Source of the DNA: Bryum argenteum
Lineage: Eukaryota; Streptophyta; Bryopsida; Bryales; Bryaceae
Assembly (NCBI GenBank): GCA_037043015.1
Contig: CM073322.1
Span: 24,704,364 to 24,768,363 of the forward strand
Direction: 5' to 3'
Length of the DNA: 64,000 nt
Shown: positions 22,392 through 33,177 of the stretch, piece after piece
How positions within the stretch are numbered: the first letter of the stretch is position 1
How the letters are laid out: every line of letters begins with the position of its first letter
Notes under the pieces: model-generated
Databases searched by the model: none
The model's input: only the letters and a program-made list of their open reading frames with translations
What the model was told of the DNA's origin: nothing
Made by a program: the position numbers and the translations under genes

Positions 22392-23983
22392 CCGCTGGGG
22401 GGGTTGGGGACGGTTTGCATTCCGTGGTCAAGGGCGAAGACCAGGGTATGTGAAGCTTAATATCAATTTCAAGGTTTTCGTGATCTTAAAATTGTTTTTT
22501 GATTTTACTTTTTAGCCTTCAACACTCTAAGACCTGCACTTACTCTGTTTATGTTGAGCATCTATGCTGCTGTATACACTTTCATCGGGCACCACGACAC
22601 CAGATGTGAGGTGTAATTAAAGAGGTTTGAGAGTATCATGCAGAGAATTTCATTGTCGTCCATTATCAATGCGCTATTTATATCATCCTGGTGCTTTAGA
22701 TCTGAAAGCTTTCTGAATAATCAAGATTATGGCCGAGTCAAGACTTTCTTAATTGTAACCATTATGTTGGTAATACTAGCTTCGTTAACTCTATCAATAT
22801 GAACTCGTTTAGCCTCATTGTGGCTCCCCTTCCCTCCCCTCATTCCCTTCTCTCCCCTCCCTCTCCTCCTTCCCTCACCGTGGCTGTAGAGGTCTTTCTA
22901 ACAACGAAGTTATGCAAGTTACCGATGCATCGCACGGAACTCAGGATCCAACCCCACCAGCAGCTACTGGGGTTGGGTACGGTCTGGATTCCGAGGCCAA
23001 AGGCGAAGACCTGGGTATGTTAACCCCTAAATGGTTTGACTCATTTGTAGTAAAATGAACACATCCTCAAAAGCATTGTCATAGGTGGAGGTAAAAGTGT
23101 GTTATCCAAATCTCAACCGTACAATCTTGTCGTAGACATATTGAACATCATGTGGGTCAAATTTTGAGTCATGAGGCTTCATAGATTGCGAGATCATAAT
23201 GTATTAATACTCAAAAATGATCACATAATTTCATCATTTTCACTTTAAAGTGAAAATGCTACCATTAGACTTATTGCAATGAAAAAGTCACCAATTAGAA
23301 TGTTGTTCACCTTCATCTCAGTAGCATCCTTGAACAAAAAAAAACCATGAGAAAAATTTCTTTGTGCAAATTACGGCCCTGCAATGGTGAAAACTGCCCT
23401 AAATTTTACAAAGGAAAAAATGTCTAAAACTAGGCTGCTGTCACTGAAATGCATGCCATTAATTCATACTTCATTGTATGGGTCTGAGATTTTCATTACA
23501 TAAACTAGACTTGATTTGGGACCCAACCCAAGTGATTTCGTCCAAAACGGAGTCCGGATGAAGAAGTTATGGCTCTCCAAAGTTGGTGTCATCCAAAATG
23601 TCGTTTTTCGACATTCGGCCCGCTTAAGGGTTAATATCAATTTCAAGGTTTTAGTGATATTAAAATTGTTTTTTGTTTTACTTTTCGGCCTTCAACACTT
23701 TAGGACCTGCACTTAGTCTGTTTATGTTGAGAATCTATAATGTTGTATACACTTTCATCGGGCACCACCGCACGAGATGTGAGGTGTAATTAGAAACGGT
23801 TGAAAATATCAGGCAGAGGATTTCATAGTCGTCCATTATCAGTGCGCTAGCTATTTATATCATCCTGGTGCTTTAGATCTGAAAGCTTTTGAATAATCGA
23901 GATTATGGCCGAGTCAAGACTTTCATAATTGTAACCATTATGTTGGTAATACTAGCTTCGTTAACTCTATCCGTATGAAATCG
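22392..23983 (+). repeat. Tandem duplication of a 5' module
   Basis: Unit 1 (about 22258-22812) and unit 2 (about 22825-23983, including a 607-bp insertion) share a G-rich phrase (GGGGTTGGG, then AAGGCGAAGACC and GGGTATGT) followed by about 350 bp starting TATCAATTTCAAGG and ending in CGTTTAGC. Divergence between the units is modest. The conserved GGGTATGT would serve as a splice donor, so the duplicated thing may be a promoter plus a leader exon. Confidence 0.7.
23024..23630. mobile_element. TTAA-target element inside duplicated unit
   Basis: Inserted exactly between GGGTATG and TATCAATTTC with TTAA at 23020-23023 and 23631-23634; the first unit of the duplication is the empty site. Ends CCCCTAAATGG and (complement) CCCTTAAGCGG are only loosely inverted. 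The interior resembles 33599-34582. It is 607 bp. Confidence 0.8.
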
Positions 23984-24674
23984 TTTAGCAAAATTGCCCA
24001 TTTTAAGGATGATGATCGTGATCAGAGGTACATGCAATGCAAGTGCAGATCCTGGTTCAAGTCTCGAAGCCAGCAATACCGAAGCTGTACAGTGTAGCAT
24101 GGTGGAAGACGGCGGCACAGGCGAAGTCAGCGTGCATTTAGTGACCCAGCCGCATGGAATCGCGAACGAGGGTCACGTGGCATCAGGCGATCCAGTGCAT
24201 AGTATTGCCGACCCTGTTCCGGAGCATCCTTCCGCTAGTGGTTCGAAGACCACTTTCAAGTCCAATCAGGTGAGCTGTGAGGTTGTATCGTGCTCGTTTT
24301 TGTTCTATTACTTCGCTTTCTGCTTGATTATGATGTTTGTCTATACATGACTTGGAATGCCCAGCATTTACGAATCATGTCTGGCTGAAAATGACTCTTA
24401 TCCTCCACGACAGTTTATTTTCATGTCTGAAAAACATTGCATATAGGCATTCTGTACTAATCTTCCTTTGTCGTATTTGCTACAGAGTGGTAAAGCAAGT
24501 GGTCGACAGAGGAGAAAAAAGCAGAGACAGAGCGGGTCTGTTAAAATGCCGGTAAATACGTCTCTCATTACTTTTCACGGAAGTCCTTCTACTGAACTTT
24601 ATACGATACTTTATACTGTAAGGTATGTCGACTAGCAGTGGTCTTAGGTCATGAACTTCATGAGAACTCATTAT

Positions 24675-25005
24675 CCCTTAAACGCCCATGGGGTCTAAAA
24701 CGGGCAGCCCAAAATTGGATCACAATATCTTTTGGACTTGGGCATCATGAATAGACCAATCAATGATGAGCTTGCAACCTCCTACAAGGTTATGTACAAC
24801 CCCAACCTACCTACCACAATCCTTCTTAAGCACAAAATCATTCATACAAATTGTGATTTGAATTGTGAAATTTCACTTTTTGAATGCATCTGAAGAAGGT
24901 GACCAATTTGACATCAAAATATAAGTGAATAGTGGAATACAGTGAGAGCTACAGGGAAGATTCCGTTGGAATCAAGCCCCTTGGGCTTGCTTGGGCGTTT
25001 GAGGG
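24675..25005 (+). mobile_element. TTAT-flanked member of CCCTTAAACGCCCA family
   Basis: Inverted ends CCCTTAAACGCCCA and TGGGCGTTTGAGGG, flanked by TTAT on both sides (24671-24674, 25006-25009) instead of TTAA. It lies in the intron between the 24486 and 25024 exons. It is 331 bp; close to 17012-17373 over its whole length with a short internal deletion. Confidence 0.85.
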
Positions 25006-25566
25006 TTATATATCCTGATGCAGATATGGGGTGTGCTACAGGAGGTCCGTTCACCACCTTCCCAGCAAATGAAACCGTACAACGACAATTTCGACGATCT
25101 GAGCTCCGAGGATAATGTGCGCATCCATTCTTGCTGAGTCCCTCATGCTTATAAATGCAAAAGGATGTATCCAGTACTAGGATACCCCCATATGCAACGT
25201 TTCAAAGTTACGTTTACCTCCTCAGGTGTTGCTTTTGCTGCACTAACAAGGACACGTTGCTGAAGCAACATCTCCAGCCACATCTAGAATTCGGCAAAAC
25301 CGAAAAATTCATGTGCAGAGAAGTTTGTATAACTTATATCATAGACGAAAATTTCCCGTGAGGAAATGTTAACCTTTTCATGGTCTCTGCCACGTGGCAG
25401 TTTTGGTCCCCTGAGTAGTGTACTAAACCTAAAGCTACAAGGAACTGCTCTTAATTTGAGTGAGAAGGACGACGACGAGCGCAGCACGATTGAAGTCGTC
25501 TCCGAAGAGGAGGAAGAGGAGTTTGGTTTGGAAACTGCCAATGAAAAGCGGTTGAATATTGCTGGA

Positions 25567-25825
25567 AACCCCAATTCCGTTAAAATGGCATTATTCCGGG
25601 TAAAATGGCACACCTCAACTTTCTGAACTGTGGTTCAAAAACCATGTGATATAACAGAATTTTAAGGTGATATTAGGGAAAATCAGTGACAATGTATATA
25701 AAGAAGTGATATTACAAAAAAAAATTGTGATATTACAGAATATATCATTTTATATGAGCACAAATGTAAGATCTAGTGTGACAAATTGGCACATGGCATA
25801 GTGCCATTTTAACGGAATGGGGGTT
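25567..25825 (+). mobile_element. AACC-type MITE inside a coding exon
   Basis: Ends AACCCCAATTCCG and CGGAATGGGGGTT, flanked by TGGA at 25563-25566 and 25826-25829. It is 259 bp and very similar to 14053-14311. It splits an open exon whose two sides (ending RLNIAG and starting AFLDRTRE) are in the same frame once the element and one TGGA are left out. Confidence 0.9.
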
Positions 25826-26889
25826 TGGAGCTTTTCTCGATCGCACTCGAGAAGCTGCAGTTGTTGCCGAGGTCTGTGTTTTGTGTAAAATGTTTCGGAA
25901 CGTCTTACTGGTTTAGAGTGTGAAACCCTAATTCCTGCAACAGACCGGAGAATGGTTGCTGATTTATTGCACGAGGAGCAGTTAAAGGCCAGTGGCCGTT
26001 TGCAGCCCAAGCTAGCCTCAAGGCAAGCAAAATGTCTGTGATATTCGTCACCTTACGCTTGCAGTGCATTTTTCCACGTTAGTTGATGTCAAAGTGAAAT
26101 TGCTGAGTGAAAACGTACGTATTTGCCACCCTGTGACTTTACATTCTTGACTTTCATTGCTGATACAATTTCTTTTGTATTATTTTGTCGTGCAATTTCT
26201 CATGATTAGCTATTGGACCACTTAAAGCTTCGGCTACGAACGATTGTGATAAGTTTATCGATGCTGCAAATAATGAACTAGTAAGCCGGTGAATTCATAC
26301 CTACTTTGGAGTACACTTTCTAAGTTTGTGATTTTTGAGGGTGTGTTTTTCGTGGTTGCAGGGTAACATCAGCATCTTCGACATATATATGCCGATATCA
26401 GTGTGTCTGCCTCTGCTAAAGGTGAGACTTGCTATTTCACCAAGCAGGTGAAGCATTTTTTTCGTCGAAGTTCAATTTAAGCTCGGCTTCAATTAACAAA
26501 AGAATTTCAATTGTGCAGCTCAGGCGTACTCAATATGGTGGCCTGTCTACTGACCTTTGTTGAAGGAGACTCATACAACCCGTGTGTCGATGATGAGGTG
26601 GAACATTGTATCTGGAAACATAATTGATACTCAAAAATTTTGATAAATTGTTCAAGCATTTTGTGTCTCACATCTCATTGTGTATTGTGTATGTGATGAC
26701 AAGAAGAGACTTATTTGAATAGGGGTGGGGTTCAGAAAGCGTTGCATGCCAGTGGTAAGGATTCCTCTATGTCACTTTGTTGAAGTTGTATGTTTACTGT
26801 AGCTTGGTTTCTTCATCTATTGCGTGTGAAGGTTTTCTTCTTAATGTGAAAGTGTCAAAGTATCAAAGTCGTATCTTTACTGTAGCGTT

Positions 26890-27185
26890 TTCCATGTTAT
26901 ACTAGTAGTGCTTGCTACCATGTTAATTAACAGTTATAACTTTTGGAGACAATTGGGTGAACGGACCCTCAACGTGGGTTAGAGCCCCACGATTGACAAG
27001 TAATACGAAAAGCTATGTTGTCATGTAATACGAAAAGCTACGTTTTTGGCGTAACATTATTTACATCCGCCCACGGCAATGTTTTTTCGTTGCTCATGCT
27101 ACGTTTCCATACACTCCCCGTAGCAAGCTTCGCCATTCAAAAAGCTACGTTTTAGGCGTAGTAGTTCCATGTTATACTAGTAGTG
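26890..27185 (+). repeat. 21-bp direct repeats around a tRNA-arm-like insert
   Basis: The 21-bp block starting TTCCATGTTATACTAG occurs exactly at 26890-26910 and 27165-27185. Between them lies a GTGGG-TTAGAGC-CCCAC stem-loop (about 26977-26993) shaped like a tRNA T-arm, plus repeats of AAAAGCTACGTTTT. A retroposed SINE with a long target duplication would look like this, but no A-box or tail was found. Confidence 0.4.
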
Positions 27186-27975
27186 ATCATAAGCTTGATA
27201 TGAACTAAGTTCGTGTCAAGCATATGTTTCATCAACAGCTGTCCGTAAAGTCCTCGTGTGATGGCAACAATGCTGGGAGCACTCCACTAACACGGTTTCC
27301 CAGGAATTTGACGATTTGTTATGACCTTGCTGGTTATGGCATGCAGACATTTAATTTCTTTCTGATAATGTGTAACAGGAAAACAAATACAGCGTCACCA
27401 ACCAAGCAAAGAGAAACCCTGCAACTACCGACTCCACCACAGCTAGAAGGTAGTTCCAGAGAGGTGATGGAGAGCGTTCCAGTGGAACGCCCAGTGGTCG
27501 CTTGGCGTTTGCCCCTGTTCCGGCCTCTGAGCACGATAGACGCCTGGGCAACACGCCTAATCAAACTCCTGAAAAGTATACACCCACCAAGAACGTGATA
27601 CAGGTTGTTGCAACTGAGGACGAATCTGTATCTCCGATCTTGTCTCTTCAGCAAGCAGGGTCAAACACTGGTCACGTCGTGGCCTGGCAATTGAAGATGG
27701 GAGTGACCCTGAGTCGGAAGATGCCGAAAATCATATTTCAGGTTCAGCACTTTGTTACTCTGAAGACGAGAGTATCGAGGCTGCCCTTCATAGGCAATCT
27801 GTGCAGCTATACGGTGAAGATGATTTTGACGTACATCACGATTCCGACGAACATCACGATTCAGACAAGGAGAATGTGCCTGTCCATGAGGTGTTCCGGC
27901 CTGGTTTCAATACACGAAGAAGGCCCCTTGAGACACTGTATTAGAACAGTAGTAAGAAAACGCAGAAATTAGTTT

Positions 27976-28257
27976 ATGACACAATCTGTATGGAAAGGCC
28001 CTTTTGTGGATGCTTGCTTGTTCAAACAAAAAAAGATCAGATGGAAAATTTGGTCACGTAGATCTTGTATCTTGCCTCAATTTGTCGGTTGCTATGCACA
28101 AATTTATAACGGAAAAGGTTATGTTGGTTTAAAAATTACTGAAGAAATGGTTGGTCATAAATTTGGAGAGTTTGCTTCTACACGGAAACCTTCTTCCTCT
28201 GGGAAGAGAGCTTCACCCTCGAAGACGAGAATAAAACGAAAAAAAAAGGTAGGATAG
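27976..28257 (+). CDS. rps19: Mitochondrial-type ribosomal protein S19 copy
   Basis: A 93-aa ORF starting [16 protein letters not shown], with the S19 core ([20 protein letters not shown]) and a basic tail (RIKRKKK). In mitochondria this protein binds 16S-type rRNA in the small subunit. The length equals the normal mitochondrial protein and the frame is open. It follows the rpl2 tail by three bases and precedes rps3 by six, as in plant mtDNA. It lies in nuclear DNA without a targeting leader or obvious promoter, so it is most likely a silent copy. Confidence 0.85.
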   Translation: MTQSVWKGPFVDACLFKQKKIRWKIWSRRSCILPQFVGCYAQIYNGKGYVGLKITEEMVGHKFGEFASTRKPSSSGKRASPSKTRIKRKKKVG

Positions 28258-28263
28258 TGAAGT

Positions 28264-28870
28264 ATGGCGCAAAAAATAAATCCGATTTCAGTCAGACTGA
28301 ATCGTAGTTCAGATTCAAGTTGGTTTAGTGATTATTATTATGGAAAATTGTTGTATCAAGATATAAATTTTAGAGATTACTTTGATTTGATACATCCACC
28401 TACGGGAAAAACGTTTGGCTTTCGACTCGGTAAGTTTATTATTCATCGTTTTCCTAAAAGGACATTCATTCACGTATTTTTTTTGGATCGACTTAGCCAA
28501 TCAAGACAAGGCAGGCCTTGAGGCAATACAATCGGTCAAGCTGATTAGGCGTATTGACGACGCTACAGAGATACAACGAAACGAAGTCAAGATTTGGCGC
28601 TATGGATACGATGATAGCATATTATCGATGCACGAAATCGATCAATTACCTCGGATGAGGGCCCGTTGGATAGCTTCCAAAAACTTTTTTTTTGAGGAAC
28701 GATGCTCTTCTGGAGAATGATAACAGAAAAATGTCAGAAAATGCAATTATCATGTTTTCTTGTTTTGGCTCTTTGCGTCAAATTAGCCATGTGTTTCCAC
28801 ATACCATTTTCGCAGCTGATCGCACTTTATTGTCTAAAGAAGGTCAAAAACTTTGATCAACTTCTATACT
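28264..28870 (+). pseudogene. rps3: Mitochondrial rps3 fragment, frameshifted
   Basis: Begins [19 protein letters not shown] and follows ribosomal protein S3 through [20 protein letters not shown]. The frame shifts near 28505-28515 (continuing AIQSVKLIRRIDD) and again near 28715 (continuing MSENAIIMFSCFGSL), then stops at about 28868. A complete plant mitochondrial S3 is far longer, so the 3' part is missing. There is no intron in this 5' part, unlike seed-plant rps3. Not functional. Confidence 0.8.
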
Positions 28871-29149
28871 TACCCACCATCTGCAACATAGACAATGCAA
28901 GCAACAAGCGGCTAAGCGCTCGCGGCCTTTTGGCAGGGCCTCGTTTCAAACTTTGAGGTTGCTTTTTATCGAAGATAAGAAGCAAGATAAGTAAAATCTA
29001 TATATATATTCTCTTGTGAAGCAGTCTCCAGAACGAAGCATGCTTTTGTTTAAAGCCACTACAAGATCGACTTTCAGATTTGAGACCACTTTACTCTCTT
29101 AAGATCCGAACTCCTGAAAAATTATTTAATATAAAGCCTCACTCTATTG

Positions 29150-29223
29150 TGTTTAGAAGTGGATTTGAACCACTGACACAAGGATTTTCAGTCCTTTGCT
29201 CTAACCACCTGAGCTATCTAAAC
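29150..29223 (-). tRNA. trnF-GAA: tRNA-Phe (GAA), mitochondrial type
   Basis: A full 74-nt cloverleaf on the minus strand: acceptor GTTTAGA with TCTAAAC plus A, D-arm GCTC/GAGC, anticodon arm AAGGA-CTGAAAA-TCCTT (anticodon GAA), T-arm AGTGG-TTCAAAT-CCACT. CCA is not encoded. It is part of the mitochondrial insertion, so it may be unused, although nuclear polymerase III could in principle read its internal boxes. Confidence 0.9.
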
Positions 29224-29760
29224 AGAAATAAAAAAAAGCATAGTGCGCCATCTCCTCCAATGTACCAGAGTCCGGATAGCTTCATGACCCCCACTGCATC
29301 GCAGAAACTGGCTAGGGTACGTAGGCCCTCAGTTACTTGCCCTTGCACCTTTATTATCTTCCCTACCAAGTGGATGCAGACCCACTATCTAAAGGAATAT
29401 AATAATTCATTTTGAGATTTATTTGCTACTCTTTGCATTGCAACATCATCAATCATGTTAAGGTTGAGTGTCCTAAAAGCACCAACTTAAGAGATCTGAC
29501 CTATTATTAGCACTTGTAAATTCAAAATAAAATTATGACCACATTTGAAATAGGTTTTTAGGAGGATTGCAAAAAATTGCAACATGTAATTCGTATTTGT
29601 GAATTTTATACAAATTTCCAAAGTGCTAAGTAAGATTTGACCCAATTGCGTTATATGCAAATGAGGTACATCTGTATATTCACAATTAATCTACAAATGA
29701 GGTACCGTGCGCTTTTGGGTCCCCTGTTGCTTTTAGGTAGTCCAACCGTACACCATGCAG

Positions 29761-31772
29761 GCGAGGTATCATTCGGAAGCGGGACGTCAATGGCAAATGG
29801 TTGTAAATTCGAAGTGTCTTCTGAACAAAGATTCGTTTGAGTCTCTCAAGCAGCTTGAAGGAATCCGCGAGACCCGCCTTGTCATTCCCAGTATTGGTAA
29901 GAACCTCTGACTTCCCAACTAGTCATCACTGTAATGCCAAACTGGGGATGATGTGGATCTCTTCTTTGATTGTACTATACTGAACTGTTTCTCTTCTCAT
30001 CCATCTGATGAAAAAGGCATTAAGTGCGTTCACAAAGGAAAATGATTCACAACTAGCGTAAAGATACTGGTGTCAGCGCTGTCATCGGCCAGGGTCTGAT
30101 CGCATCCAAGTGTGTATAGTCAAATACACCAAATTACTTTGGGATTTCGTTTTCAAGTTTTATGTTAAAGGTAAGAGTGATTTGGGGTCTCTGGTCCCAC
30201 TACTGAAGTTCAACTACGAAAAGAAAATGGTTAACTCTGTCAAACGAACGCTGTGTGTTTTCACTTTTTTTCCTACCTAGTGATTGTAATAAGACCCTGG
30301 CCGCTGTCTACCATTTCCTAACAGTCAGGTCATTCGCAAGTTGCGGTAAAAAATGAAGTGAATTCAACTGGTCATGGGTGATGTAAGTTAGTTGTGCAGA
30401 GCTTCTCGGCATAACAATCTTATATCCATGAACATGTGATGCAGTCGTAAGGGAGCTGGACAGTCTGCTGAAACAGAATACTTCGAAGGATCGTGCTTTT
30501 GCTGCACTTCAATGGATTGAAGCCTGCATGCTGAAGAAGCCTCTCTGGATCCACGTTCAGAGCGCTGGAGAGTTTGTGCACGTTGCTACGACTCGTCCTG
30601 TATCACCTTCCCTGTATAGGTAACTTTCTCTATGTTCAATATTCATTGCGCGGAAGGAGGCACTCGGAAGTGGTTTGCTGGAATTATAGCAGAATAATCC
30701 TGTTCCGAACGGGACAGCGCGTTCGTCGTGCGTGGTTCGGAATTCGTAGCTTATCACTGAGAAGGATATCGTTCTCAACGTAGCGATGTTACGTTTTCTG
30801 ATGCAAAGAGGCCCTGAGAATTCACTTTGCTCGTCTTCATTCTTGTGCAGAGGGCCGCACTCATATGTAGGTGAAAGTGACATGATGCCGCTCACTCCTC
30901 ATGACCATGTCCTTGAGTGTGCGCTTTTTCAACAAACGAAGCCAGACAGTCGAGTCGCTATCTTGACAGATGATACAACACTTAGAATCAAGGCTCTTGC
31001 CGAGGTTTTTTTCTAACCACCTGGTTCAGCTTCATGTGCATGTTCATTGGTTATCATTCTAGAGGTATCCAAGTCAATGCAACCATCATTGTCACCCACC
31101 AGATATGTATTCTCAGCATTACAGCAGTCATCGTTGGATCACATCCATACATGTAGTCAGTGATACGGGGTGAGTTTTGTAATCCTTACAAAGTCTTCCG
31201 CATTTTCGAAAGAACTTATCTTGATATGATCTTACAGTAGTCCATGTATTTGAATGGAGCAGCAGAAGTTCCAGATTACATCACCAAAAACATCATGCTA
31301 AATACTACCATACCTCTAGAGAAAGTGCTTACATGCATATCACATCATAATCTTGAATCAGTAATCTTATGACAGGACTGATTCAAGATGCGGATGCAAT
31401 CCGTGTTTTAGTGAGAGTAGGAGTAGGAGTAATGTTCATGTATGTGAGTAAAGCTCTAACTACTTCGTGGCATAGCAGAGTCTTGTGGTGGACACTGCAA
31501 TCAATTTCTGCGACGGTTTGTTAAACCCCTACTCGGGCCGCTTCGTGTATGTTGGTAGTACGCCAATTGGACGCTCATCCATTGGCCGTCAATACGAGAG
31601 ACTACATGATGCACTCAGCACGCCAGGGACGGCCATCTCAAGCTCGAAGTGGCCAACACCTGCTGTTGCTCGTTCTCTGTCTCGGCAAGATACCCAGGCT
31701 CGCCCTAGTTCGAGAGCCAACTTTTCTATATGGCGGAAGAGCCAGCCGCTTGGCCTTCAGGCTCTTCTATAG
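29761..31772 (+). CDS. PIN-domain C-terminal exons of a PS1-like gene
   Basis: Four exons with GT/AG borders and consistent phase: 29761-29896, 30445-30619, 30851-31004 and 31479-31772 (stop TAG). The joined frame reads WQMVVNSKCLLNKDS, then RLVIPSIVVRELDSLL, ALQWIEACMLKKPLWIHVQS, HDHVLECAL, RVAILTDDTTLRIKALAE and LLNPYSGRFVYVGSTPIGRS. This is the layout of the PIN domain at the C-end of Arabidopsis PARALLEL SPINDLE1, a protein needed for spindle orientation in male meiosis II; PIN domains are often RNases. The usual first acidic residue (VVD) is Asn here; the Glu of RELD and Asp of LTDD remain. An upstream exon (about 29246-29316) joins in phase. Whether a transcript is made from the damaged locus is unclear. 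Confidence 0.65.
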
Positions 31773-32049
31773 TAGTACCGGACAGACCAAATTTTGCATT
31801 CCGAATGTCTACCCAATGTCTCAGAGATCTGACAAACTTCTCAGGTATCATTGTTGGCTCCTTTGACTTTGTCAGCTTGTAGATTTTCGGACTATATTTT
31901 TTTTGGTGGTCAAGAGTCAACTCAGTCAAGAGTTCGCTTGACAACAGTTGCAGTATGTGTAGAGACCTTATTTTGTAACCATCTATATCGAGTTGCAGTA
32001 ACTCTGAATGTGATAAGTCAACTATCTATGATTCGTTTTACATGAGGGT

Positions 32050-32640
32050 TGTTCATGAAACGTGATCTGCAAATGAGAGACATTCTCAGTTGGAGAATAA
32101 ATTTAGGATACTGTAACTTGTTCATGCCAAGCAACTCTTCATTGTTGGAACGCAACCCTCAATTGACATTCTCGAAGTGAAAATAATATTAGAAAATTGC
32201 ATGTTCATGCCACAACTCCTCATTGATGAAACGTGCACTGGAAGATTTCGATACTTTAGCCCCGGGGCCGGGGCTAAAAGTTGGGGTGGGGGCTAAAGTA
32301 CCACATATTAAGCCCCAAAGCTTAACCGGGGCTAAAGTCTAAGCCATTCAGAAGTCGATCTCAGTAACCATCAATACTTTTCTACGTGACTCTTGGTCAA
32401 GCAGTCTCGGACCAAGAATACATCTACTTGTTCATGTAGGCAACTTCTCATTGATAGAAGATGATCATGAAGTGATAAAAACGTTCTTCCAAGGACTATG
32501 TATATATCGAGAAACCTTCCTGTTTAGGCCAAACATGTGTGCATTGGTGGAAACTTGATCGGCAAGTGAGAGAATTATTCTCGGACCAAGAATAAATCAA
32601 AGAACCTGCTTGTTCACGACCAAGAATATATCAGGAACGC
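32050..32640. repeat. Tandem array, ~100-bp unit
   Basis: About five degenerate units of the family described at 15408, interrupted near 32250 by the foldback listed next. Confidence 0.7.
32250..32340. mobile_element. Small foldback element, CTTTAGCCCC ends
   Basis: ACTTTAGCCCC at 32254 is the inverse of GGGGCTAAAGT at about 32289 and again near 32327. The stretch is very GC-rich (GGGGCCGGGGC). It interrupts an array unit. Target duplication not resolved. Confidence 0.55.
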
Positions 32641-32649
32641 GTATTAGAT

Positions 32650-32755
32650 AGACGGTTACATACTTCAAAACTTATCAAAATCCAAAAAATTGCATCTTGA
32701 ATCATTATAAGGCAATTTTGAGGACTTTTGGTTGTTTTGAAGCTACTCACGATTA
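32650..32755 (+). repeat. Dispersed repeat, second copy of 1676-1764
   Basis: Shares TACATACTTCAAAAC and CAAAATCCAAAAAATTGCA with the copy near 1690 and continues similarly for about 90 bp. The 32756-33034 stretch that follows is AT-rich without recognised features. Confidence 0.6.
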
Positions 32756-33034
32756 GGAAATAACCAAAAGAATACTCCTTTTGGCTCTTTCTCCACATAC
32801 AACTGAAGTAGGAATTTGTCTTAGATATCACAGATAACTTTCTGAAAATTGTATCATACCAAGTAACACCAATTTAGACAAACAAATTATATCATTTCTT
32901 ATTGATCTTGTTGGCTATAAAAATTTGAAGTATGCCCACAACCTTATCCTAATAAAGTTAGATTCCTACATCAAACCTATTCTAGCCTATACATCCAATT
33001 CTCGTATCAAGGGTCCTATCCAGTGGAATCAGGG

Positions 33035-33177
33035 TTGTCTTATCAGACAGAAGTCCTATTCATTTGTCAGACACAATTTAGATGAGATGTACATCCAAGA
33101 CGTCATCAATGTATCAAATGTACATCTCATCTAAATTGTGTCTGAAAAATGAATAGGAATTTTGTCTGATAAGACAA
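33035..33177. repeat. Long hairpin, 60-bp arms
   Basis: Arm 33035-33094 and arm 33118-33177 pair over 60 positions without gaps and with only a few mismatches (blocks TTGTCTTATCAGACA and CAGACACAATTTAGATGAG). The loop is 23 nt. It may be a small MITE or the precursor of a small RNA. Downstream, 33180-33595 is AT-rich with nothing recognised. Confidence 0.85.

Larger units (their letters stand above)
24026..27939 (+). pseudogene. Upstream exons of PS1-like PIN gene, probably disrupted
   Basis: Candidate exons with AG/GT borders are 24026-24269, 24486-24551 (lysine/arginine-rich), 25024-25116, about 25420-25880, 26210-26280, 26362-26421, 26519-26597 and 27379-27939. The exon near 25420 encodes an acidic Glu run (SEEEEEEFG) and is split by a 259-bp MITE; without the MITE and one TGGA the frame reads on to GTC at 25881. 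The 27379 exon begins ENKYSVTNQ, has a TAG at 27451, then stays open, and needs a frame change near 27600-27680 (frameshift or unseen intron) to reach an acidic stretch (ESEDAENH; KENVPVHEVF), where mitochondrial DNA interrupts it. The FHA domain of PS1 was not found. Confidence 0.5.
27940..29245 (+). other. Nuclear mitochondrial DNA insertion (NUMT)
   Basis: The insert starts with the end of rpl2 (frame reads RTVVRKRRN then stop at 27972), then rps19, a broken rps3, and an inverted trnF. The order rpl2-rps19-rps3 is the ancestral plant mitochondrial order; trnF beside it is not, so at least two mitochondrial pieces were joined. Host exon-like sequence lies on both sides (ending RRPLETL and resuming SAPSPPMYQSPDS up to a GTACGT donor at 29317). 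Exact edges are uncertain by some bases. Confidence 0.85.

Noticed and set aside
22141-22460. Proline- or Arg/Gly-rich proteins on both strands of the CT tract
   Set aside because: The frames are a by-product of the low-complexity C/T sequence.
27976-28257. rps19 as a proven functional nuclear gene
   Set aside because: It is embedded in a longer mitochondrial block with broken neighbours and has no visible leader or promoter.
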